A DNA stretch of 64,000 nt, from the NCBI GenBank assembly GCA_030272585.1, contig BSYQ01000008.1:310001-374000 (forward strand), written 5' to 3'. This DNA comes from Bryopsis sp. KO-2023 (taxonomy: Eukaryota; Chlorophyta; Ulvophyceae; Bryopsidales; Bryopsidaceae). The notes under the pieces are model-generated. The model made no database searches, had not been told where the DNA came from, and saw only the letters and a list, made by a program, of their open reading frames with translations. A program made the translations under genes and the position numbers. Positions 1-11,760 of the stretch are shown here, one piece after another. Position 1 is the first letter of the stretch. Each line of letters begins with the position of its first letter.

Positions 1-2332
1 ATGCAGGTGTAAAAAAAGAGAGATAGTCCTGGAAGATGTCGCTCGATGTTACAGGGAGAGGTTGAGGTTGCAGTGGCAGGTTTGTGTGAATTTACGCAGC
101 ACACCACGCAACTGACAGCAGCGGTGAGGAATATGTTTTTTCTCCGATCTCAAACCAAGCAAGCAAGCATATCACCACACGCGCAGGTGCCCTCAACAGC
201 GATGTGATAAACAAGATACTTTCTCGCTCTGAACACGTTGAGTCAGCTTGTAGACTTTCGCTAACATAAAGACAGCCATACGACGGCCTCGACATCGCGA
301 TCAGTTTCCTCCGCCCCCAGTGGCAGAACTTTGAGCTGTGCGTGCCTCAGATTGTTAACCTTGCGGAAAGCATTTGATGGATCCCGTTCTCACCTGTTTC
401 TCTAAACAAAAACCCAGTGGTCGCGAGAACAAGGCAAAGACCCAGGCAACTTATGCGATGCATGATGGAGAGATATCGGGTGGAATGGAACCCTGTAGTA
501 AAAGTCCTTTGAGATGGGCACCTCACGGCTTATAAAACCCAGCACAGCAACAAATCCGCGCCACGGCGCAATCTTATAAACATGGTGATGGCCAGAGTGT
601 CATTCACATGAACGGCAAGGAAACAACTTACGCAACATGACAGACATACCCACCTCACTGTACGAGGTGAGTTTGCGGCTGGAACGGAAGCAGGATAGAC
701 GCGCCTTTCCTGCTTCTTTCCTACGCGCGCGTGTGGGAAAAACTTCGGTGTGACGGATCAGATAGATTGAGACAAGGAAGTGAGTGAGAGTGCAGGTCCA
801 GCCCCCTTCACGGCGGCTTGAAACACAAGAGATAACACGGCACTTTTCTCCTTTCTACGCCCAACCCTGTTCAGTCACAAAAACAACAATTTCTCTCCCA
901 AACGAAGGACCAGCGCGGCGAAGAAGTGGGTTGAAGCAGTGCGAGCGACGCTACCACGTGGTAGATCGGTGAGGCGCCAGTCTGACTGGGACGCGGCCCG
1001 TTTGGGAGGAAAATTCACTGGCCAGTGGCTTTTCTAAAACCAGACAAACCACAAAGGTTTGTAAACAACAAACAAACAAACAACTTTGGTAGGCTTTTGT
1101 CTCACGTCCCTGAATGAGAAAAGTTACAATGACTCTCCCTCCCTCGTTTCATTTACCCCCACTGCTGCGACCCCGGCCCGCTGAGATACAGACACCAATG
1201 GGAATTAATTAATTGTTTACTAAGGGGAATTTTAACCTGCCTAGAGTCAATCAATCAATATTACATACGCACAAGCTTAATTACACAAGTCCGTATCTAC
1301 AAACAATGAATGCAGAAGCCCAGGCCTCACAAACAAATAGGACTTACAAATCCGCCCACACCTCTCATTCACACAAACCTTCGCTCACCCTACTTGCTCG
1401 TGGCGAGGAGAATTCAGTCCTTGGGGAGAGAAATATCAATCAATCAATTCAATGTGGTCGTGCCTCGAGAGAAATATACAACGTTGCGCCTTAAAACAAT
1501 GTTTCTGTTGCATGGTCCCTGTAGAAAAGGTTAGAGGGGGAAGAGGTGGATGGTGAACTACGTGGGCTTTTGTGAGGGTCCACAGGCGGTACAGGAAGAT
1601 TTGGTGTATTGGTTCAGTACAGTGGTTTTCTGGAGGACAGGCAGTACTTGGAAAGGGGAAGGATAAAATGTTGTGAAAGGAACGATACGATTAGTTCTTG
1701 TAAGTCCCTTCAGGGCAAAGCCCAAGTGTGTCTCTTGTGTGTTCCACCCAACTGGATCGAGTCCAGTAAGACTATTGTTACAGTCCCCAGCCTTCTCAAC
1801 CTTGAACGTGCAAAGAAACATCATCAACATTGTGGACGAATGGGACAGATGTTTGGATTTGGAAGGATTCCTGATTTGGTTTTGCTTGCACTAAAAAACT
1901 GTAAACTTTTCAACATTTTTTTACAGCGTGCTAAAAAGTCTAACCAAACAAAAACCACAAACCCCTTTTCCCGACTCTCGCAAACATACAGTCAACCTTC
2001 CCTCCACCCTCATCCCGACTCGTCTCTTATTACAGTATACTCAACCTACCCTCAGCCCTCATCCGTTTACAAAACATAGAAGAATGCTTGTGTGTGGAAA
2101 TTAAGACTCTTTCTACCTCTTTATTTTTGTGGGGAATCGTTCAGCTTCGAATTCGCTTAACACTTGGTGGTCGCCCGACGACTCCCAGCAGTCTTGATGT
2201 GACAAGTCGAACGATGTACGATAAGCTTCCATACCTTCGCCAAAAGCACCATTGCACCTCTTGCACAGCAAAACCAAACCAATCTTTGGATAGTCGATCG
2301 CAAAGCATAAAGAATCCGAGCCAGAGGGGAAA
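1..2332. other. No recognisable gene (2.3 kb)
   Basis: Six-frame reading shows only short open frames with biased composition and no family match, signal peptide or consistent splice pattern. The last part is presumably the promoter and 5' untranslated region of the gene starting at 2333. I see no transposon ends here. Confidence 0.5.
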
Positions 2333-4031
2333 ATGGTCTTCAACAGGATAGAGCTGTTGCTGTACAGCGTTCTTGCTGCCTATTGTGCGTCAGTGTGCCA
2401 TGGACAGCTGGAGAAACCGGATGCAGCGACACTCGCGACGTTGCAAGACGCTTGGGTCAACACGGAGGCGCAACCATTCTACAAAATGGAGAAGAATGAT
2501 GTCGAAACCATAGAGCTGGTGGGCGGGGACGAAGTGTCGACCGTGTCCAGCGACACCGCGGAGTTTGTGTTCAGGCAAGCGCGCAGTGCATTGGCCAGTT
2601 GAAACGACGTAGATTCTCCGATTGTTTTTCCCGCCATGCGTCCCCAACACATGCACAGCAGATTTTGGCAACTGTGCGGCCTCTCTGCGCAGAAGGGAGG
2701 AATCTCGCGGAAAGTTTTCAGGATTCCATGCCATCGATCGGTTTGCTGCGCGAACCATAGAAGCGTCCCGCTTATCTTTGCTTTCAGCGCAAGGCGACGG
2801 GGGTCGTCGATCATTCGTTGACAACCGCTCAGATTTCGTATTATGTAGCTTTGCACACGTGCAGCGACCGTAAAATCGAATTTGCTGGGAGCCTATTGCC
2901 CACAACCCCATCCCCTCATCTTCACAATCGCCCAACGAGTAGTTTTCCTTCTTCAACATCTCCACTCGAACTTAAAACCATGTTCAATGTATGTTAGTAT
3001 CTTAAATCCTTATCAGCACGGCTGCATCATGTTTCTTCCTCTGTTTTTCTCTTTTGTTGAAAAGTTCATCAGCTGATCCGGTAGTGTTCTATTGTACTAC
3101 AGACAGGCAGTAGGAGAAGTGGATGCTGGCTTTTTTGGAACGGTGTCGACCAACAAAAATGACATCAACATTGTTTTTGATGTCCTCATGCAAGATGAAG
3201 GTGTTTTTGTCAAGATTAAGGAGGGGGTGCCAGATGATTCAAAAGACATTTGGTTCAGTGTCAAGGATGAAGGCTTGGCCGACCTTTCAAAAGACATTAC
3301 TAATTCGTTGAGGGTCAGCGAGGTATGACATACATAGAAGCAATTACACTATGGAATATGAAGCCTTTTTTCCAAACCGTGTTTTCTCTTGAAAGTTTCA
3401 TTGAATCAAGGACCTATTTTTTCTTGGTTTTGTTTATTTTCTGGTTCTGCACTCTGAAACCAGTATTATTTTTTTTGTTGTTCAGGTGGGGGAAAATTTG
3501 GAGGAGGATCATGTGCGTGGCATTGTGGAATTGAACCAAGCGTTGGCCGGGGAGCCAGAAGGCGTCACTTGCTACGAAATCACTCCTACCGAACAATTCA
3601 AGGCTTCCAAAGCTTCGGAGCCCAAATTTGAAATTGCTTACACGTCCACTTACTGTATGGACACTGAGAAAAACTTGCTCACCAGATTGACCTTCAACCT
3701 CACAGAAACTGCCCCTTCGGAGCTCGATTCCGGGGAACCGGGACAGCTGGACGTCGAAGCGAGTACTGACATTAAATTCTCGGATTTCGGTGTGAAAGTT
3801 GATTTCCCTAAGCTGGATCTATCGAAATTCGCTGCTGAAAACAAGGTTGGTGAGGGGACAGGTGCTGACGGTGCCCCTGGGGCCCCTGGAGGGAGTGAAG
3901 ATGGCAAAAAAGATAAAGAGAGTGATGTTGATCTGAGTGGGGAGCCTGGCGAACCTGGAGATAATTCTGCCTTCAGAAATGATAGATTTGCGTTCATTTT
4001 TGTGGGACTTTCCATGCTGGCGTTCATGTAG
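2333..4031 (+). CDS. Secreted, probably GPI-anchored surface protein with a Gly/Pro acidic linker
   Basis: Three exons are proposed: 2333-2574, 3103-3322 and 3486-4031, giving 335 residues. The N-terminus is a signal peptide (about residues 1-24, hydrophobic core LLLYSVLAAY, ending CHG). The middle is an acidic beta-rich region without a family I recognise. A GAPGAPGG stretch and a GEPGEPG stretch form a linker, and the protein ends in a hydrophobic tail (RFAFIFVGLSMLAFM) directly at the stop, which is the layout of a GPI-attachment signal. Intron 1 would use a GC donor (TTCAG|GCAAGC) so that phase 2 joins phase 1 at 3103. An alternative is the GT donor at 2584 with the acceptor after 3110, which changes one or two residues only. 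Intron 2 is a normal GT-AG intron. Cell-surface location is inferred; function is unknown. Confidence 0.7.
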
Positions 4032-5147
4032 AATCCAACTTTTTAGGAGTGCGAGCGTTTTTCTTTTCTTTCTTTTTATAGATATAGATCTATATGTTCG
4101 AGGGAAATGGGAGCTCATGGATAAGAGAGGTCATCATCAACTATTCAATCAGTGGGGCAAGTGCATTGTGTTTCTTTTCTTTTTAAATCGGAAGGGGGGG
4201 GCGACCCACCCTTTACTCTTTGGAGCATAATTTTTGAGGGACTGCTTTCTGATGTCCGGAGTGAGATTTTTAATCGATGGGGTTCAGTAACCACAGGATG
4301 GAATTTAGAGAGACTGAGAATTGTAATTAGGTTTGGTAATGTGCTGGTGGTAGATTCTAGAATACCTACCAATAGTCCTGGAAAGAACTTGGAAAGGAAC
4401 ACGTGACAAAAATTGTGAGCGGACAAGGAACGATGTAACGTGTGTTTTGGATGATTGAAAAACGATATTTAGGCAAGCAAGCGCTCAGTTCTCAAGACTT
4501 GGATCCTGAATCCCCAGTTTCCAGCATCGTGCCAATGACTGTATCCAGTCAGGGTTGCGTGTATGCTGCAATGGTGTTGCTTTGATGAGATTTGACAGCT
4601 GGAGAAGTAGTTTTCCCATTCGCAAGGGAGCGAGGATTCGCCTGGGCTTCAATTCCAAGATCTGTGTGTGCAATTTCTGGTCAGGTCTGGGATTGGAAGT
4701 CCAAGGAGAGAAATGTTTCGAAGGACTTCGTAGCACCGTTTTTTGGGGGGTTCTCAGCCCTGTGGTGTTTTAAGACAGGGAATGCTGGTCCAATAAAAGC
4801 GGTGCTTCCTTGGACTGTGAATTTTCTGGAAACTCACACGTGCAGAAACAGAGATTACACGACAATTGCCCTCCACAATGTAACTCGATGCTTGTTTGAT
4901 TGTTTGACCTAGAGCGATTTAAACACTTCCCCTTTTCGTAATCGAAAACCACATGCTTGCTTGTTTGGTTGCTTGGGTGGAGGCCCCTCATCGACCTATC
5001 AAGAACCCCGGACACAACTGCAACAGAAAACACTCCCTCGTTGTCACAATCCCGATTGGCTACTTATTTCCTTGCCAAAATGGCACATCTTTTCTGCAAG
5101 GTACGAACGTGGAAACTGGACTAGGAACATTAGAGACAGTACTGAAC
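4032..5147. other. Intergenic, nothing recognised
   Basis: 3' region of the preceding plus-strand gene and of the convergent candidate gene at 5148-5884. Only short unsupported open frames are present. Confidence 0.5.
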
Positions 5148-5884
5148 TTAAATGGGTGTTGATGGAGAAGAGAGGGGTGGCAAACAATCAAGGAAAGGAA
5201 GAAAACGATTTGTGGGCGAAGGCACAAATCGTTGGGAGGTTTGTGCTCCAGGTTGGGAGGTACGTACAGACAGGACATCTGATAATTGAGCCCAGGGATT
5301 CAACATTTCATAATCTTGGGACTGCCAACCCCGTCGTAGGATGCTGAGCTGGTACGTGGTACTTTTAGCCGGGGTAAGTGTACACAGGGCAAGCACGAGA
5401 AGCAAGAGAGCAGTGCAAAGATTTTCCTTTTTCCAAAACAACTTACAAAGGACCAGACGCACTGCCACGAGGGCGTGTCGACCTCGGCCGGAAATCCAAC
5501 CCCATGGACGACGTTGAAACCATCTGCAGCCGCACGATAAGACAAAGGATTCAAAGTGGACAGGCTGAAGCTTCGAAAACAGCTGTTTTTTCGACTACAC
5601 TGTGCCTTAGCACCCATGAAATTTCCTCCCGTCGCAAAAGCACACAGCTGTATTTTGTGGCTGCAGAAAACTGTGAAATGCCAGTGAAGTGAAACGTACT
5701 TGGCTCCGGTATCCAATTGTGTAGCTTCAAGGTACGGGCGGCTGCGCCAGCAAGAAATAGCTTGTGTGAAACAGACGTGGCTTGTGTAGTTCAGTCGGTT
5801 CATTTGCGAAAGCTCGACCTTATTCTTACCTTCCGTCACACAAAACACGGCAAAGATAGCGACACAAGCTGTGACGAGCCGCAT
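5148..5884 (-). CDS. Candidate small secreted protein (weak model)
   Basis: The minus strand opens at 5884 with a clean signal peptide (MRLVTACVAIFAVFCVTE) that ends at a good donor (GGAAG|GTAAGA, phase 1). A phase-matched second exon is 5523-5447 (acceptor GCTGCAG; contains PSWQCVWSF; donor GTAAGT). A possible last exon is 5348-5148, ending in a TAA. This yields about 110 residues. The last exon is Ser/Pro/Thr-rich and could be chance. The signal-peptide exon followed by a phase-1 intron is the same arrangement as in the PAN-domain genes of this window, but no PAN motif is seen here. Function is unknown and the downstream exons are uncertain. Confidence 0.3.
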
Positions 5885-6579
5885 CTTTTGGGAGAAGGTT
5901 CGTAAAACGGAGAGTTTCTTACGCGGACTCTTGCTGCACGGCGCACCGAATTAAGTATTTGTAATACCGTGTGTGTATCACTGTTCCTTCCAGTCAGGTT
6001 GGCAGAATACATTGCAAGGAGCAGCAGCATTGCAATAGCTTCCGAAGGCACATTTGACCACGAAAGGGGAAGCCGCAAATGCTTCAAATCGCACCAAGAA
6101 GGATGTCATGTACATGGGGGGTGCCCTCGTTCACACAGAAAGCAAAGCCCCATTACAGTGGCGCGCTAATCCTTTTCGACTCCCATGTGCAAATAGTCGT
6201 ATGCTTTTTAAAATGTGATTAATCTCAAAGTAAAACACTTCAAATTCACTCGCTCGATCCACTTTGAACTTCAAAATTTGAAGACGGCAAACCCATTGGA
6301 TGTTGGTGCTGCTGAATCTTGTACTCCCCGACTGCCTGCGCTCCTCGTGCATTTTTCCTTTGCCTTGTGGGTTCTCCTTCGACCCGCTGCGATTCGATCC
6401 AGGTCGGGTGGGTCTTCTATGGCTCTGGCCTTGATCTTTTGTGGAGTCAGACTCAGATAGTCGCTGACATACCTACCACCTGAAGTGTCTCGCCCATTGT
6501 TTTGCACAGTGAGCGGAGTGCATCCCACGATGCATCTCCATTTCTATTCCCCTCGCCACCTCCATCTAGCTTCTGAACA

Positions 6580-6608
6580 GGTGGGCGATCTGATAAAAAT
6601 CGCCCACC
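6580..6608. repeat. Perfect hairpin, 10-bp stem and 9-nt loop
   Basis: GGTGGGCGAT at 6580-6589 is followed by its exact reverse complement at 6599-6608, separated by CTGATAAAA. The stem is GC-rich and the loop AT-rich. No gene model covers it; the role is unknown. Confidence 0.8.
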
Positions 6609-7171
6609 AAGACTCTATCGAAATGCGAGGTCGCGTTTCCTATGTCGTAAAAGACTCCTGCTGGTGTTGAATGGACGCCTGCATTGCTCGCTCGTCGTAT
6701 TGTGTTACCGCAGTGTCCCTCAAGCTTCGATAGACGCCTAGATCTAGGGAGGACTCGCGTGACGGCCTCTGGTGATCTCTTAACGTCGAGTAGTAACGAG
6801 TACCGGTATACCCCCGTAGACTCGCTAGGTCTTGCCCTGCTTGATTGTTTCGGCCCCAGTGGCGAGCCATTCCGTGACTTTCAGCGAGCTTTTTTTTTCC
6901 GAGCTTGAGGTTGTGTCGCCAAAGCTCCCTCCTTGAACACAAGCAAGCACGACGTGAACGTTGAAGCATGTTTACGACCTGGTCGAAACTTTTCCCTCAC
7001 GCCATGTCTGCTAATCGGTTGCAGAATTCACACGAAAACGTACCGCCAACCTATTTCCACACTTTGCTGGTCTGCCACTCCACAGATTTCCCGACCAGTC
7101 ACCAGGAAGTTCGCGCGAACACGTGGGCACCTACGTAAATATCCACTAACGGAAATCTCACACGTTTTACG

Positions 7172-7178
7172 TATAAAA
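7172..7178 (+). promoter_or_regulatory. TATA-like box
   Basis: TATAAAA lies 86-92 bases upstream of the ATG at 7264, a plausible distance for a core promoter with a short leader. Assigned by motif and position only. Confidence 0.4.
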
Positions 7179-7263
7179 ACACACAGCGCAAGCAAGCAAA
7201 CGATTCACCTGCAACTATCGGCAACTCTCGCCTTACTTGCAACCAGAGCCAGCACCTGCAATC

Positions 7264-8006
7264 ATGTCGAGCGGTAAGAAAAACCTCTGTGCTCACAGCG
7301 TCACGGTTGTCTTCAAGGTTTTGCTAGGGTGTGAGCGAAAGATGCTGTTGTATGTCGCAGACCAGAGCGTCGAGGTCATCTACCTCCGCCGTCGACTTAA
7401 AGCTCTCCGAAAAGACTTCAAAGAGCTCCAGGGGAGGTTCGTGGCTCTCCGCCAGCGTGGGAACGGCGCCCACGCTCGCGTCGAGAGCTTTCTCTATCGC
7501 ATGCCGCCCACTCCCTCCCGCCGACCGAAGCCCACTCCCCCCTCCCCATTCGTCCGATGGCTTCGTGCCATCTGCTGTCTCCCTCCCCTGCCCGAAGAAG
7601 AGGAGGTGTGGCAGGGCGAAGGTTCTTGGCTCCTCGGAGTCGAGGCGCAAAGGTACGTAAGCGCATTTCACTTGGATTCAACCAACAACGATTCCGTATG
7701 TCTGCAGAAACTCGACGTTGCACTTCATTTTTCCAAGACCTTTACTCCGCAGGGTCCTGTTGCTTGTCGCTGGTGTTGGGTTCCCCTAGGAGCTGTGAAA
7801 GTTTCGAGATTTCCTTGCTGCCAGAGATTCTGTCACACTTTCGTTTCGTTTTTCGTTTCGTTCGAGGAGCGAAAGCTGAGTGAGGAGTGGTGTTTCTTTT
7901 GAACAGGCGGGGAAATATATTCCACACCCCGACCACCTCCATGAGCGAGCCCTCCACCCCCATCACCACCGACGTCGAGCCCTCGCCTGGCCTCTCGGGG
8001 GCTTAA
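7264..8006 (+). CDS. Unknown 133-residue protein with basic helical N-terminus
   Basis: Three phase-consistent exons: 7264-7273 (a 10-nt first exon encoding MSS), 7361-7652 and 7907-8006. The donors are GCG|GTAAGA and AAAG|GTACGT, and the acceptors are GTCGCAG and GAACAG. The protein starts with an arginine/lysine-rich helix likely to form a coiled coil (VEVIYLRRRLKALRKDFKEL). Next comes a Pro-rich basic stretch (PPTPSRRPKPTPPSP), then WLRAICCLPPLPEEEEV, and it ends in a Ser/Thr/Pro-rich tail. The adjacent cysteines could be lipidated, but that is speculative. I do not recognise the family. The very short first exon and high GC in exon 2 are notable. Exon 3 could also be extended in another frame. 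Confidence 0.5.
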
Positions 8007-8376
8007 ATTTTTTAAATTTTTTCTATAGGGGACAGGATTGGGGAAAACTTGTGAAAAACAAGTTTTTAATATTTTTTTAATAATTTATAAGTGAAATTCT
8101 TTTCTAAAGGTCCTGTTGAGCATATGTTTCTTGAGTTCCTGACTAAAGTTCATGTTAGGATATAATCCAGCATTGACAGTTTCCTGTGAGTCTGACTATC
8201 AACAAAAAAAAAAAGTCTGTACCATGGTGATGGTTGTTATATCTGCATATAAGTTAATCCAGAAACTTTGTTCTGTTGCACTCTTTCAGCTGACAAGACA
8301 TGTCTTGGGTGAACACCCATGTGTTGTGCTCACTTCACACATTCCAGATAGTTTTTTATTTTGGTTGTGAATTCTA
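8007..8376. other. AT-rich spacer before transposon 1
   Basis: Low-complexity A/T runs follow the stop at 8006; no open frame of interest. It ends with the TA target site at 8375-8376. Confidence 0.5.
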
Positions 8377-8552
8377 CATCTGAAAAAACCAACCGCGATA
8401 AAATGACGAGAACTGGCCGTTGTTTTATCGCTTACGCCTCTTTATCGAATTCGGATACCGCTGACGATGATTAGCGCAAAAATAACGCCCATAAAATTGC
8501 GTGCTTGTTGCGACTGTGCCAATCCAGCGTGAAACAGCGCCACCAGTAATTT

Positions 8553-8760
8553 GACGTTGTTTCACGTTGCTTTTTGCGGTTGCGTTAATTTCACGCTCAG
8601 AGAGCGTCAGCGATATGTTGACGTTGTTTCACGTCGCTTGTTGTGGGTATGTTGCTTTCACGCTTAGAGAGCGTCAGCGATATTTTGACGTTGTTTCACG
8701 TCGCTTGTTGTGGGTACGTTGCTTTCACGCTCAGAGAGCGTCAGCGATATTTTGACGTTG
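8553..8760. repeat. Three tandem 67-bp units inside transposon 1
   Basis: The sequence GACGTTGTTTCACGT recurs starting at 8553, 8620, 8687 and 8754, an exact 67-bp spacing. Units 2 and 3 are nearly identical and unit 1 is more diverged. Each unit carries TTTCACGC and GAGAGCGTCAGCGATAT. The repeats lie close to the left TIR and probably amplify a subterminal binding motif. Confidence 0.9.
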
Positions 8761-10269
8761 TTTCACGCTGTTGTACGACATCCAAAGAGGGGTGAATTAT
8801 CGGTGAATGATGCAATAGATCTAATAGTAGGAACCTTTTGGGATTAGAACCCAATCCCCTGGAGGGGGCCACCAGGGATTCCACTCAATTTCTTAAAACT
8901 TAAGTTTACGGACGTGTGTCAACCCTGAAGTGAGAAATCTAGCATCATGCTTGATGTTCACTGAGGTCACCCAATTCTTGTAATCTGTGCTCCATACACA
9001 AGGAATTCTACCCTCATTCAACTTCCATCACCACTCTTCGCTCGGGCAGCCAAGAAGTCGGCCTTGAACCCTCTATTAGTTGCATTTTTTTTTCGCTTTG
9101 GAACGCATCAGCATTCGAGCCATCTAACACACACACCCATGCCCTGCAAAATCAGCACCGCACTCAAATCCTATCACAAATTTGTGATGGAGGACACATC
9201 AAACCTACTGCAAATTTACTTCTCGTTTGCTTTTCCTCTTATAGTCGATCGCCACCACCATTGCTGATCCGTCGGGATTGAGTTATCCATGAATACAGCC
9301 ACAGAGATACGTTCAACAACTTATGTTTTCATCATCAGGGTGATTTCAAGGTCGAGACAGCTTTAAAATGTTTTTGGCATGAAGATTCTCTAGCTTCTTT
9401 TTGTGGATATCTTCTGTGCTCATTCCAGCCTGCAACCTTCTACAATAGACACATTCATCAAGCGAGGGACTGATGCGAATGCACGAAAGGCTCAAACCTA
9501 CAAGATTCAGAATCAACAATGGAATATATTTCTCTTCCTCCAATTGCCAATGCACCCAGGAGTGCTGTCAGGGAGTGAAGATAAAGAACTGCAAATAACA
9601 TTTCAAGAACACAGTGATGTAGAGTTTTATTTTCGACTCCACAGAGTTTTTTTGCAGCAGTGGGTGATCCTGAAGTACATGCCCTGGGGATGGGAATAGG
9701 AAGCAACAGGATGTATCCTCCAAAACAGGGGAGATGTGGTTTGGTGTGATGTGTATAAGGGAAAAAAGTCACAGGAAAATCCTGAACCTGGGAGTAGCGA
9801 GGAATCCGATCCTGACGCCGAGCACCACTAGAAAAACGTCGGCACGCAAGCAGGGTGGTTAAGCTCACAGCCACCCAGGCTCTCTCGCCCGTCCATCCCA
9901 GCTAGAGGCGCTCGCAACGCGATCGACCAACTCCACCCCCTCGAGGAATGGCGAGCTCGCCATTCCATCTAAGCTAGAGACCCTCGTAACACGATCGCTG
10001 AACTCCACTGTCAACGTCCATAGGAGTATATCCGATTATCGCGGAGCAGAACTGCAAGCCTCTCCACATAGCCCGCCCAGGAAAAAAATTAAAAAAAAAC
10101 CAAACTCTGTTGGCTTACAGACCCCTCGTCGAGCTGACTCCAAACCCAGGAGGGTAGTAGTCGCGATCGCCACAGAAAGGGTCCCCTCAGTTCACGGAAA
10201 ACCCCGCTTTTTTTACCCCCAAGCGTCGAAGCGCCGAGTCGTTTCACGTCCAAAAAGAGAAAAAACAGA

Positions 10270-10307
10270 CCCTTACCCAACCCTAACCCAACCCAAACCC
10301 AAACCCA
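10270..10307. repeat. Telomere-like CCCTAA/CCCAAA tract
   Basis: An interstitial run of degenerate C3-4(T/A)A2-3 units (CCCTTACCC, CCCTAACCC, then repeated CCCAAAC). It resembles the C-rich telomere strand of plants and algae but lies inside a transposon, so it is not a chromosome end. Confidence 0.5.
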
Positions 10308-11040
10308 TTATTGGCAGCGAACAGCATCCACGACCTCAACACGACCTCAGAAAGCGGACTTCCTGTCTTGTGCAAGTCAGAGTCGCTTATCGATTGGCGG
10401 AAACCTATCGGAGATCGAAAAAATATCAACAGGCCCAAGAAGTCCAAGCGAAAATGTCTCCAAACCCATGGGAAGTCACATCGTCTTTGTCACGTGTTTG
10501 TGGGTCCGTGAAAACTTGAACAAAAAGTTCACGGAAACAAGGAGAAGTGAGTGTGGGGTGTACTGAGTGTGGTTTTCGCGGTATTTGTGTGTCGATTTCA
10601 CGCACGTGATTCCACCGTCAATTTAATGCACGTCACATGATCGATATTTTTGCGTCAAACAGACGCGCGAGCTGTCAGCGTGTTTTTGCGTCAAGTTCGC
10701 GTCCGTGATTTGGCGATAACTTGGTGTTGTTTGACGCAAGCGCTGCACAAGCGTCAAATACCGCCCATAAAGTGACGCTGACACCCCGTGAAAGAATCAG
10801 TGACGCTACTTTATCATCATTTTATCGCGGTTGGTTTTTTCAGATGTACATAGGAGGGTGTTTCAGGCAACTTCAATTTGAATTTGAATTTGCATTTGCA
10901 TTGAAAAACCATCACACTTTGTTAGGAAAATACAGGTTGACCATTGCAGATTCAGGAGGAGCTCCAATATTTCAAGTATCCCCATCTTGAAATGTCACAC
11001 CAAACATCATGTCATTAGTCAACACCACCCATCACTAGTA

Positions 11041-11335
11041 AAAAAAGGGTCGATTTACCACTTTTTTTTACCAAAAACTGGTAAAAAAACAGACTAATCT
11101 CAAGAAACTGAGAGAAAAAGTGGTAAAACAGAGGATTTTGCCTTAAAGTGGTAAAAATTTACCACAATCTGGTAAAAATCTACCACAATCTGGTAAAAAC
11201 CCACCACAATCTGGTAAAAATCCACCACAATCCGGTAAAAATTTACCATATTCACAAAAATTCGCCGCAACATGGTAAGAATTCACCAAATTCACATAAT
11301 TTTATAAAAATGTGGTAAAAAAAATGTGGTGTCGA
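11041..11335. repeat. Left subterminal repeat array of the CACTA element
   Basis: Multiple copies of TGGTAAA/TTTACCA. Between about 11150 and 11250 they become a near-perfect 20-bp tandem repeat (ACCACAATCTGGTAAAAATY). In CACTA elements such arrays bind the element-encoded TNPA-like protein; here this is inferred from position. Confidence 0.85.
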
Positions 11336-11760
11336 TTTATGTAGCAGTCTGCTGAGTGTGTCCCAGGTTGCAGTTCCTGTAAAAGGGCGTGGTACAACGG
11401 GGGAATGGGGTGAAGTGATTGTAAAAATAGCACGACTGCAACTGTGTTCTTCTCATGTCTCATGTGTCCTGTTCTGTGTCCCATCGGTTAAAATCTACTA
11501 GATTTTTTGAAAGTGAATTTAAGAGAGGTGGAATGTGGATGTTGATTTATTGATAGGGGCATTGGATGTTGTTGATGTAAGAAACAATGGCTGTTTTTGT
11601 AAGAGACCGATTGCTCGATATTCGAGAATTTGCACCTCGTTCAATTAAAAAATAAATAAAAACGAAAAAGTATTTAAAAAAAACTGAGAAATAAAAAAGT
11701 CAAAAAATAAATAAATAAATAAATAAAAACCCAAAAAATAAACGAAAAATAAAAAAACCT

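Larger units (their letters stand above)
5885..7263. other. Intergenic, one hairpin
   Basis: No supported coding region. It contains the perfect inverted repeat at 6580-6608 and, near its end, a TATA-like site in front of the gene at 7264. Confidence 0.45.
8377..10846. mobile_element. DNA transposon, 2,470 bp, 30-bp TIRs, TA target duplication
   Basis: The first 30 bases (8377-8406, starting CATCTGAAAAAACCAACC) are the exact reverse complement of the last 30 (10817-10846). TA stands on both sides (8375-8376 and 10847-10848). Both ends are rich in a GCGTCA/TGACGC motif, and both carry CGCCCATAAA near the terminus (around 8487 and 10764), as expected of transposase-binding subterminal sites. 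The left end also holds 67-bp tandem repeats. No transposase domain or DDE/D motif is recognisable inside, so it looks non-autonomous. TA duplication fits Tc1/mariner-like or other TA-targeting families; I cannot assign the superfamily. Identical TIRs suggest recent movement. Confidence 0.88.

Noticed and set aside
8825-8885. tRNA-like T-arm on the minus strand (TTGGG-TTCTAAT-CCCAA)
   Set aside because: The T-arm is perfect, but no matching acceptor stem, D-arm or 7-nt anticodon loop can be found upstream, and it lies inside the TA-flanked transposon. At most it is a tRNA-derived relic.
9458-9874. 138-codon minus-strand open frame in transposon 1
   Set aside because: No transposase motif, irregular composition and no splice support; likely chance.
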